A stretch of 20,774 bases of DNA from Minisyncoccota bacterium (GTDB taxonomy: Bacteria; Verrucomicrobiota; Lentisphaeria; Oligosphaerales; MVZH01): NCBI GenBank assembly GCA_021734725.1, contig JAIPIM010000024.1, positions 1 to 20,774 on the forward strand, in the 5' to 3' direction. Under the pieces are notes generated by a model. That model was not told where the DNA came from and did not search any database. It worked only from the letters and a program-made list of their open reading frames with translations. A program made the position numbers and the translations under genes. Below are positions 7,064 to 12,603 of the stretch, one piece after another (positions within the stretch are counted from its first letter, which is position 1; every line of letters begins with the position of its first letter).

Positions 7064-7173
7064 GCTCGTTCTCCAGAAGATGCCCACCGCCCAGAAGGAT
7101 AAAGGCCCGACATGGCGTTGCGCCTGACGGCAATCTGAACGGTGGGCAAACTGGATTCAATTTCTGTTCTCAT
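7060..7173 (-). CDS. very small hypothetical protein, 37 aa
   Basis: ATG 7173 has GGAG 9 nt upstream and its stop overlaps the initiator-like gene start as ATGA, which is why I report it. The product has a mixed, slightly basic composition and no recognisable motif. An in-frame ATG at 7188 would add five residues, but its own bases form the SD of ATG 7173. It may be only a leader peptide that couples translation into the initiator gene. Confidence 0.45.
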   Translation of the reverse strand: MRTEIESSLPTVQIAVRRNAMSGLYPSGRWASSGERA

Positions 7174-7220
7174 GGCCTTTATCTCCATGCGTCAAGCGAG
7201 CCTTTCTCACCCGACATCCA

Positions 7221-7550
7221 CTACCTTGACACACTCCCGCCCCCGGCGCAAGGATTATCTGCGGGAATTGTTGGGGGCGTGCTCGTTTCCCGCAACACCC
7301 TTGTGTCAACGTGTGCATTAACGCGCGGCAACTTCCCGTCAGGATCAATCTCATTCGATGCGTCGATGATCGCTACCATCAGCCGAAATGCCACCATGTC
7401 GGAATCCGATATGATCTCACCATTTCCGCACTTAGGGCATGGTTTCTTGTGCCACTTCGGTATGTCGGCAAAATCCATTTCATATTCCCACGCGCATCCC
7501 GGCTCGTCGCAGCGGATGTGGCATTCCTTGGCTTCACATTTCTCGCTCAT
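7221..7550 (-). CDS. zinc-ribbon hypothetical protein, 109 aa
   Basis: ATG 7550 to TAG 7221, behind a near-perfect GGGAGGTGAGGG site. The N-terminal half has C-x4-C-x3-C (CEAKECHIRC), then EPGCAWEYEMDFADIP and KKPCPKCGNGE, a double-knuckle zinc ribbon. The C-terminal half has a predicted helix (MVAFRLMVAIIDASNE) and a polar, proline-containing tail. A role in nucleic-acid or protein binding is likely for such ribbons, but the family is not identified. About 47 nt separate it from the next gene. Confidence 0.75.
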   Translation of the reverse strand: MSEKCEAKECHIRCDEPGCAWEYEMDFADIPKWHKKPCPKCGNGEIISDSDMVAFRLMVAIIDASNEIDPDGKLPRVNAHVDTRVLRETSTPPTIPADNPCAGGGSVSR

Positions 7551-7565
7551 CCCTCACCTCCCTTT
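7548..7565 (-). repeat. duplicated SD-plus-ATG block, copy 1
   Basis: AAAGGGAGGTGAGGGATG on the minus strand (18 bases), the ribosome site and start of the zinc-ribbon gene at 7550. It is identical to 7704-7721. Confidence 0.85.
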
Positions 7566-7706
7566 TCCAGTTTTCGGTGTCCACTGCACCCACACCCGCC
7601 CCAAACACAGCCCCCACGATACCCGGCGCCACCGGCTTGCCCAGCGCGGCACCCAGAGCAGGAGCAGGCGGCGGGCCCCGTAGCAGTCGGTCATGTGTTT
7701 GAGCAT
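7554..7706 (-). CDS. doubtful small gene, 50 aa (frame uncertain)
   Basis: The stretch between the coiled-coil gene and the zinc-ribbon gene must hold something or be unusual spacer. ATG 7706 follows the same 18-base SD-plus-ATG block as the gene at 7550, giving a 50-residue product unusually rich in Arg, Trp and Leu (SRWRRVSWG). A second frame over the same DNA reads as an Ala/Gly/Pro-rich chain (APALGAALGKPVAPGIVGAV) ending REVRDEREM and looks more protein-like. However, it has only a GTG embedded in the SD as a start. I report the frame with the better initiation site and leave the choice open. Confidence 0.35.
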   Translation of the reverse strand: MLKHMTDCYGARRLLLLWVPRWASRWRRVSWGLCLGRVWVQWTPKTGKGR

Positions 7707-7951
7707 CCCTCACCTCCCTTTCTCGCCTCGTTCTCGGAGTTTGTTTCCGTCAGCACATAGTTAATCAGCTCTATGTCAGTCTCTCCAACCACGTCGCGTA
7801 GGCGAAACAGTTCATCGCGCAGCACCTCCACCTGCCGCCTGAGCATGGCGTTGTCGCGTTCCATGACGCGAGCGTGGGATGCAAGCCCTTCGACGAATGG
7901 GCCAAAGTAACAGCCCGCCGTAAGTTTGTCCGTGATTGGCGTATCGCTCAT
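7691..7951 (-). CDS. coiled-coil hypothetical protein, 86 aa
   Basis: ATG 7951 to TGA 7691, behind AAGGGAGGTGC. An MSDTPITDKLTAG start leads into a coiled coil, about residues 26-55 (ARVMERDNAMLRRQVEVLRD), followed by a polar tail. Small phage proteins with an S-D-T-P-[IR]-T-D opening and a leucine/arginine-rich coiled coil are common in phage early regions and lack an assigned function. The start overlaps the stop of the Lar-like gene (ATGA). Confidence 0.72.
   Translation of the reverse strand: MSDTPITDKLTAGCYFGPFVEGLASHARVMERDNAMLRRQVEVLRDELFRLRDVVGETDIELINYVLTETNSENEARKGGEGCSNT
7704..7721 (-). repeat. duplicated SD-plus-ATG block, copy 2
   Basis: Identical to 7548-7565. It provides an ATG at 7706 for the doubtful 50-aa gene; the copies are 156 bp apart. 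Confidence 0.85.
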
Positions 7952-8151
7952 TTTGCACCTCCCTTGTTCTCCCGCCTCCGCGCCTTGTTCCAGTCACATG
8001 ATGCCTCGGCTTGCGACCAGTGCCACTCCGTAGCCTGGCCGCACTCCGTACACTCGCAGCGCACAACCATGTTCTTTAACACAAACCTCGCCCGCGCCCC
8101 GCAGTGGCAGCGGTCAAGTATGCCGTCGGTGTCGGTGCGCTTGGTTGTCAT
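7948..8151 (-). CDS. second Lar-like zinc-ribbon protein, 67 aa
   Basis: ATG 8151 is preferred because AGGTGA lies 5 nt upstream; an in-frame ATG at 8184 has no such site. The product has RCHCGARARFVLKN (C15, C17), VRCECTECGQ (C32, C34, C37), then a Trp-rich segment WHWSQAEASCDWNKARR. The two knuckles followed by an A-x-x-x-W-N-x-A-R-R helix are the Lar/restriction-alleviation pattern, here closer to the family ending than in the protein at 3905-3675. Anti-restriction function is family inference. Confidence 0.68.
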   Translation of the reverse strand: MTTKRTDTDGILDRCHCGARARFVLKNMVVRCECTECGQATEWHWSQAEASCDWNKARRRENKGGAK

Positions 8152-8155
8152 GTGT

Positions 8156-8464
8156 TCACCTTCTGACGAGTTGGTCGGAAACATGACGGCTTACGACTGG
8201 CGACAGCTTAGCACCTAGCCGATCTTCTCCACGACGCCCAATGAACGCCATAGAATCGAATACTAGCGCCTTACCGTCTACACACATGCGGGTTTTGCAA
8301 CCTTGTGCGCGTCTTGTCACCGTCATGCCCCCGAAAAATAGACAGCCCCGGCGAGGAGCAACCAGGTCACAGGAGGTTCCGCGTTGCGCGGAGACTTCTT
8401 CACCTATCGGGCATTTCTGCTGACGAACTCCTGCCGGGGACTGCGTTAAGTTTTTCGTTGTCAT
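8156..8464 (-). CDS. candidate first gene of the leftward operon, 102 aa
   Basis: ATG 8464 lies 4 nt after AGGTGG, and the frame runs to TGA 8156, whose bases form part of the SD of the next gene. It begins MTTKN, like the next gene (MTTKR), and the first eight bases are identical. The product is polar to basic with five scattered cysteines and no known motif. Codon composition is ordinary. The case against it is that the DNA folds strongly as a plus-strand RNA (see 8343-8455), and the same frame remains open well upstream of any sensible start, so openness here is weak evidence. Confidence 0.42.
   Translation of the reverse strand: MTTKNLTQSPAGVRQQKCPIGEEVSAQRGTSCDLVAPRRGCLFFGGMTVTRRAQGCKTRMCVDGKALVFDSMAFIGRRGEDRLGAKLSPVVSRHVSDQLVRR
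8343..8455 (+). ncRNA. putative structured RNA in the divergence region
   Basis: A long-range helix joins 8343-8345 + 8346-8352 + 8354-8358 with 8428-8432 + 8433-8439 + 8441-8443: 15 Watson-Crick pairs with single bulges at G8353 and A8440. Inside it, 8371-8383 pairs with 8387-8400 through a TTG loop: 13 pairs including two G-T wobbles, one bulge at G8393. A T5 tract lies at 8451-8455. The wobbles are favourable only in the plus-strand transcript, since the complementary strand would have C-A mismatches there. A TTGTCA -35-like hexamer at 8314 is followed only by a weak -10. It could be a phage small RNA, a leader of the rightward genes, or an antisense RNA to the candidate gene at 8464-8156. 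Confidence 0.45.
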
Positions 8465-8596
8465 GCACCACCTGTCGTTCGATTGGCGTAACAGTCTCAC
8501 AGGGTTGGTGACTCGGCAAGAAAAATCTCGCAACTTTTTTCTTGTGGCGTGTAGTGCGTTGTGAGAAGGTACGGGCAAATCAAACAGGAGGTAGGT
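8465..8596. promoter_or_regulatory. divergent intergenic region, probable control region
   Basis: Leftward genes end their upstream reach here and rightward genes begin at 8597, so promoters for both directions should lie in or near it. Contents: an A/T-rich palindrome at 8517-8544 and the SD AGGAGG at 8587-8592. I could not find a convincing -35/-10 pair with 16-18 nt spacing on either strand. The phage may use a phage-specific or atypical host promoter. Confidence 0.5.
8517..8544. repeat. A/T-rich inverted repeat
   Basis: CAAGAAAAA at 8517-8525 is the exact reverse complement of TTTTTCTTG at 8536-8544, with a 10-nt spacer. It sits between the two divergent gene blocks. It could be an operator for a dimeric repressor. 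It could also be a weak bidirectional terminator, but the A/T-rich stem argues against that. Confidence 0.6.
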
Positions 8597-8797
8597 ATGA
8601 GAGGTTGTCCAGAACCATGTTTGTGCGGGGCCACCGATTGTCGAAGGTGCCACCCTGAAAACTTCCGTGACGGCAAGTACAAGTACAAGACGTGCCCACG
8701 TTGCGAGGAAGTGTGGGTGCCCGACGAGGATGCAGAACCGCCGTACTACTGTAACCAGTGCGTAACGGAAATCGCTGAAGAGGGAGAGCTTCCATGA
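8597..8797 (+). CDS. small double zinc-ribbon protein, 66 aa
   Basis: First gene of the rightward block. ATG 8597 follows AGGAGGTAGGT; an in-frame ATG at 8561 lacks an SD. The product has a Cys-rich start (CPEPCLCGATDCRRC), then KTCPRCEEVWVPDEDAEP and YYCNQCVTE, i.e. C-x2-C pairs about 20 residues apart that form a typical zinc ribbon. The C-terminus is acidic. As first gene after the control region it might be regulatory, but there is no direct sign of DNA binding. Confidence 0.75.
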   Translation: MRGCPEPCLCGATDCRRCHPENFRDGKYKYKTCPRCEEVWVPDEDAEPPYYCNQCVTEIAEEGELP

Positions 8798-9024
8798 CTC
8801 AGGAACAAACCAAAAAGTTGTACGTTTATGCCTGTGGTGAGAATATGCACTCAAGCGATGAGTGGGATGAAATCCACAAGGAGATGGAGGCGGTTGTAGC
8901 CGCAAAGTCTCACCGTGCCGCAGGAAAACTTATTGAGTGGTGGGGATGCTGGGATGAACGGTACACACCCACCAGATTTGCGCGGAAAGTAAGGGAAGCG
9001 GCGAGGGAGTTGCCCCATGTTTGA
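8794..9024 (+). CDS. hypothetical protein, 76 aa
   Basis: ATG 8794 overlaps the previous stop (ATGA). The product is a mixed alpha/beta chain: a strand KKLYVYACGE, an acidic segment SSDEWDEIHKEME, a helix AAKSHRAAGKLIEWWGCWDE, and a basic C-terminal helix. The central AKSHRAAGKLIEWWG part resembles small phage proteins that handle one short repeat-like fold. I do not recognise a named family. Confidence 0.72.
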   Translation: MTQEQTKKLYVYACGENMHSSDEWDEIHKEMEAVVAAKSHRAAGKLIEWWGCWDERYTPTRFARKVREAARELPHV

Positions 9025-9202
9025 CCTACACCACATCGTCAGGTTCATCCTTGTGATTCTATTCTCCGTCACCGGCACGGCCATGATTGCCGAGGCCGAG
9101 AACGACGAGTACCGAATCAACACACATGGTAAACTGTTCATAGGGTTTATGTTCATCCTGACTGCGATAGCGATTGGGGTAATCAGCGTGGAGTGTAAAT
9201 GA
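9017..9202 (+). CDS. two-helix membrane protein, 61 aa
   Basis: ATG 9017 lies 8 nt inside the previous gene, with AGGGAG before it. Two hydrophobic helices, about residues 7-25 (IVRFILVILFSVTGTAMIA) and 41-58 (FIGFMFILTAIAIGVISV), are separated by a charged loop (EAENDEYRINTHGK). The hairpin topology and size fit a small holin-like or other inner-membrane protein. No endolysin gene is present in the window to support a lysis cassette. Confidence 0.72.
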   Translation: MFDLHHIVRFILVILFSVTGTAMIAEAENDEYRINTHGKLFIGFMFILTAIAIGVISVECK

Positions 9203-9393
9203 GCAAGACAATCAAGCCACAGTTCAGGTGTGCTACTAGGCGATGCCACAACAAGGTGTACAACAAGAAGGATGTTTGCCACGAATGCGCGGCGAGTGTC
9301 GACGACAGGAAGCTGTACTCGCAGATGTTCTACGGGCGCGGCAGGGGTAGTACGGGACACCACGAACTTGACAAGATGCTGGGGGTGAAGTGA
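9199..9393 (+). CDS. small basic zinc-finger-like protein, 64 aa
   Basis: ATG 9199 overlaps the previous stop (ATGA). FRCATRRCHNKVYNKKDVCHEC (C-x4-C, then C-x2-C) makes a compact zinc finger in a Lys/Arg-rich chain. A Gly/Arg-rich linker (YGRGRGSTG) and a short helix follow. The composition suggests nucleic-acid binding. No named family. Confidence 0.7.
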   Translation: MSKTIKPQFRCATRRCHNKVYNKKDVCHECAASVDDRKLYSQMFYGRGRGSTGHHELDKMLGVK

Positions 9394-9878
9394 AAATCAT
9401 ATACTACCATGATTGCCAATCATGCGGCAAAGCAGCGTTTCAGTTCATTCAAGGTGTGCATACAGCCAATTACGCATATCGGTGGGTTTGTGGATGCTGC
9501 GGAACTCAAATGGAAATTACTTTTAGCGATGATTTCACAACGTCAAAACAGACTCCAACTGGCGCACGGTGCGACAATACTCTGGCGCTGTTTGAGGTGC
9601 GTGGATTCACTAAGATGCGGTTCATATTCGATGGTTGCGCATGGGACGGCAATCTTGAACATGATTACTTCTATCATCATGCTACATGCCCAGTGAATAT
9701 ACTGCGATGCGAGGAGATATTCATAGACGGGAACAGCGACCCGCACGGTTGCTTCAGACTGATTAAGGAAGTCTTCATTACCGGACCATCAGCAATGCCC
9801 TACGACGATGCGATGCAGATGTTATCCGACTTAGCGCGTACTCACGTCTCTAATGAATCAGTTGACAATCTAGACTAG
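9390..9878 (+). CDS. cysteine-rich hypothetical protein, 162 aa
   Basis: The start is GTG 9390, overlapping the previous stop as GTGA. The N-terminal third is a zinc ribbon (HDCQSCGKAAF ... RWVCGCCGTQMEI). The remainder is a mixed alpha/beta domain with further Cys, His and aromatic residues (HDYFYHHATCPVNILRCEE). The C-terminal helix AMQMLSDLARTHV ends in a polar tail. The DNA is more A+T-rich than the head genes. No family is recognised; the metal site is the only supported feature. Confidence 0.75.
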   Translation: MKIIYYHDCQSCGKAAFQFIQGVHTANYAYRWVCGCCGTQMEITFSDDFTTSKQTPTGARCDNTLALFEVRGFTKMRFIFDGCAWDGNLEHDYFYHHATCPVNILRCEEIFIDGNSDPHGCFRLIKEVFITGPSAMPYDDAMQMLSDLARTHVSNESVDNLD

Positions 9879-9888
9879 GAGCGGTGAA

Positions 9889-10029
9889 GTGAACAAGGCG
9901 GACAATTTGTGTCGTAAAATTTGCATCAATAAGACTAAGCGTGAACGCTTAGCGTGCCGAAAAAGTAGTCGGTGTTTCGCATTTATGTACGAAATGGCAC
10001 CAGCAGCTAAGGATGTGAAAAATGGTTGA
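9889..10029 (+). CDS. very small cysteine-containing protein, 46 aa
   Basis: GTG 9889 has AGGAG 8 nt upstream, and the stop lies 8 nt inside the following gene (ATGGTTGA). The product is basic in its first half with CRKIC, then a single Cys at ACRK and one at RCF, possibly one metal site. The C-terminal part is helical. The well-placed SD and the overlap support translation; the function is unknown. Confidence 0.55.
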   Translation: MNKADNLCRKICINKTKRERLACRKSSRCFAFMYEMAPAAKDVKNG

Positions 10030-10705
10030 AGACCCCGACTTACTCCCGCCACAGGAGCCGCTGGATTTGATGCCGGAAGGTGTATCTACCATCGCGGTTA
10101 TCCCGCCACCTTCTCCGCTTGCACTCACCGAACAGCAACCCGCACAGGTGACGCTGCCCAAGTCCAAGGAGCTTGAAGTCCTGCATGACGACATACGCAA
10201 GATGATGTCGGACATGAGTGCGGAGACGGCCGAACGGTGGGACAAGATCAAGGCCATTGACGACGTGAACGACATCCTAAGGACGAACATCTACCAGTTC
10301 CAGACGATGTTGCACAATCAGCTTTCGGCGTGCGACAGGATACGGAAAGAGTGCATTGAGGCCATGAAGCCCATGAAGGACTTGGGCGACATTGACCCAC
10401 GCGAGATTGCGCGTACCGAGAACTCACACGCTAGGTTGACGCGGGCATTCAACGACAGGTTGCGGCAGGCTGACCAGACCTCCATCGAGCTAGGGCGACT
10501 GGTGAAAGAGGTTGCGCGAGAGTATCGGGAGTTTGCGTTATCGAAGCGGAGTGCGGTGCATATATCGCAGGTAGAGAAATTTGCGTTGCTGGTGAAGGCG
10601 ATTATCCATCAGGAGATCCACGACCCTGAGTTGCTACGCAAGATTTCGGTGAATCTGTCTGAGGGATTTCGTAAGGTGTTTCCGTCTAGCGTGGATGGGG
10701 TATGA
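10022..10705 (+). CDS. putative small terminase subunit, 227 aa
   Basis: ATG 10022 is preceded by AAGGA. The N-terminal 50 residues are Pro/Leu/Glu-rich and probably disordered. The rest is almost all helical with long coiled-coil stretches (ELEVLHDDIRKMMSDMSAETAERWDKIKA; RQADQTSIELGRLVKEVAREYREFA). No DNA-binding helix-turn-helix motif is evident at the N-terminus, unlike many TerS proteins. The assignment rests on size, helical character and position: its stop overlaps the large terminase start (ATGA), and TerS usually precedes TerL. It could be another packaging accessory protein. Confidence 0.5.
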   Translation: MVEDPDLLPPQEPLDLMPEGVSTIAVIPPPSPLALTEQQPAQVTLPKSKELEVLHDDIRKMMSDMSAETAERWDKIKAIDDVNDILRTNIYQFQTMLHNQLSACDRIRKECIEAMKPMKDLGDIDPREIARTENSHARLTRAFNDRLRQADQTSIELGRLVKEVAREYREFALSKRSAVHISQVEKFALLVKAIIHQEIHDPELLRKISVNLSEGFRKVFPSSVDGV

Positions 10706-12603
10706 AGAAATCAACCTACGACAAACGCAGCAAGCGAAGCAGCGGGGATGACCAAGGCCGTGAAGAGATCATGTCCATTGCAGATATCGGACAAGTGCTT
10801 GCTGACTCCATTGTGCGGCGGGATCAGGCGTTTGATAGGTTCTGGAATTACCGGCCTATACCGCGACTTATGGAGCCTGACTCATTCTTTACGTCGCCCA
10901 AGAAAACGTGCGTGATCTTCGGGAGTAACAAGTCAACCAAGAGCACAGCCGCAGTCTTCAAAGCGATAGCAATTTTCGTCGGCATCGTCCCGCCTTCCCT
11001 TCAAGGCATCTGGCCGCATGAAAAGGAACTACGCGAGATTGCGCCCGGTGGTATCCATCATCGTCCAAGGCGCGTGCGTATCATCGTGCAGGACTACACC
11101 AAGCACTTTCCTGAGACTATCGAGCCGCTTCTTTTGTCCAGCGACCAAGGGATGTTGCCGGAAGCGTGGGCGAACTACGACCCAAAGGAACACATATTCC
11201 ACGGGCCGGACGGTTCATTCCTGTCCATCATTGCCGTGAACCCGCGTGAACAGATTGATCCGAACATCCTGCGTGGCCCATTGATGGACCACACCCTTGT
11301 TGATGAGCTAAACCATGAGAGCATCTACGGAGAATGTCTCGCCCGTGGCGTGTCAATCAAGAGTGGCCCAAGAACCGTTGACTGGGTGTATTGCCCACAA
11401 GACGGGAAGGAGTGCTGGACGTTTGAGAAGTTCTATCTGAGCGGGTACGACCAGAACACGCAAAGGAGATTACCTCCACAGAAACGGCATCCCGCGATTT
11501 GCGCCATCAAGGTATCCATGCGCGACAACCCGTCAATTTCTCCTGAGCAGATTGAGGCCATCACGTCCAGCCTTCGCCCGTGGGAAGTCGCCTTCCGTGT
11601 GGATGGTGAGTACAGCAACAAGTCCAGCAACAATTTCTTCAACATGGACATTCTGGATGGGTGGGAGCGCGACAAATACATTGAGGACGCCGGGAAGCCG
11701 TACCGTCTGACAGGCGTGAACGTCAACGAGGACAGCGGCAGGTTTGAGGGACAATTGAAACTGGCTACTGGCGACATTGACGAGTTGCGTGAGGCTATCT
11801 GGCGCGTATGGGCATTACCCAAGGATGGGCACAAGTACGTCATCGCGGCTGACGTGTCGGAGGGTAATGCCAACAGCGACGCCCACTGCGCGTCTGTATG
11901 GGATTGCTCTGACTACAACCGCATTGAGCAGGTAGCGCAACTACGCATACGGCAACTGAAACCTGCCGACTTCGCCTTGCAATGCGCCATGATGGGTAAG
12001 GAATATGGCGGGACACGCCCTTACTCCTACGCGCTACTTGTCGTAGAACGCAACAGTACAGGCGGAGGAATGTTCATTGAGCGCGTTCGCAATTATGGTA
12101 ATCTCTACAAGCGCGTGACTGGCGACAAGCAGCAGGAAAAGCAGACGGATACGATAGGGTGGTACACCGATTACGTCTCGAAACCGGCGATACTCTCAGA
12201 CCTATACCGGGCCATTGAGGACGCCGGTGAGGTTGAGGGGTACTGCCCCGTCCACTCCAAATTCACCCTCCATGAACTGATGGGGTTCCGAGAGAACGTC
12301 AAGAAGGACAGGGACGGCGGCACTAGGGTTACATGGAGTGGGCATAAGGGTGGAAATGACGACTGTGTGATGGAAATGGCGATAGCCTACCGGGTGATGC
12401 TCCGCGAATATGAGAAAATTACTGCTTGCATTATCAAGGATGATAAGGGCACAATAGCATTCCCAGATGAGCACAAGCTGGGAAATGTACGCACCGGAGG
12501 GACCGCTTTTACCAATATGCGGCCACAAAAGAGCCTTAGCGATTTAAGGCGAAACATCCACACAAGGAGCCGTCCATGTCGAGCTACGAATACACGGGAC
12601 TAA
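10702..12603 (+). CDS. terL: terminase large subunit (ATPase plus nuclease), 633 aa
   Basis: ATG 10702 overlaps the previous stop. The ATPase domain has a Walker A-like CVIFGSNKSTKSTAA (G74 to S81), in which the last glycine of GxxxxGK[ST] is replaced by Thr79, and a Walker B HTLVDE with D201 and E202. The C-terminal RNase H-fold nuclease has D384 (YVIAADVSEGNA), E449 (ALLVVERNSTGGGM) and D553/D554 (GGNDDCVMEMAIAYRVM), the usual three-acid set of viral terminases. It translocates DNA into the prohead and cuts it. At 633 residues it is on the long side for the family. The portal gene begins 28 nt before its stop. Confidence 0.9.
   Translation: MKKSTYDKRSKRSSGDDQGREEIMSIADIGQVLADSIVRRDQAFDRFWNYRPIPRLMEPDSFFTSPKKTCVIFGSNKSTKSTAAVFKAIAIFVGIVPPSLQGIWPHEKELREIAPGGIHHRPRRVRIIVQDYTKHFPETIEPLLLSSDQGMLPEAWANYDPKEHIFHGPDGSFLSIIAVNPREQIDPNILRGPLMDHTLVDELNHESIYGECLARGVSIKSGPRTVDWVYCPQDGKECWTFEKFYLSGYDQNTQRRLPPQKRHPAICAIKVSMRDNPSISPEQIEAITSSLRPWEVAFRVDGEYSNKSSNNFFNMDILDGWERDKYIEDAGKPYRLTGVNVNEDSGRFEGQLKLATGDIDELREAIWRVWALPKDGHKYVIAADVSEGNANSDAHCASVWDCSDYNRIEQVAQLRIRQLKPADFALQCAMMGKEYGGTRPYSYALLVVERNSTGGGMFIERVRNYGNLYKRVTGDKQQEKQTDTIGWYTDYVSKPAILSDLYRAIEDAGEVEGYCPVHSKFTLHELMGFRENVKKDRDGGTRVTWSGHKGGNDDCVMEMAIAYRVMLREYEKITACIIKDDKGTIAFPDEHKLGNVRTGGTAFTNMRPQKSLSDLRRNIHTRSRPCRATNTRD

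Noticed and set aside
8431..8455. Simple intrinsic terminator at the T5 tract
   Set aside because: The 3' helix arm ends 7 nt before the T run and pairs with a distant segment; the spacing is poor for a standard terminator.
8465..8905. Upstream extension of the 8464-8156 frame to 8905
   Set aside because: It would run across the rightward zinc-ribbon gene and its SD; no start with SD exists before 8464.
9017..9202. Holin of a lysis cassette
   Set aside because: Topology fits, but there is no endolysin or spanin gene nearby, so only a membrane protein is called.
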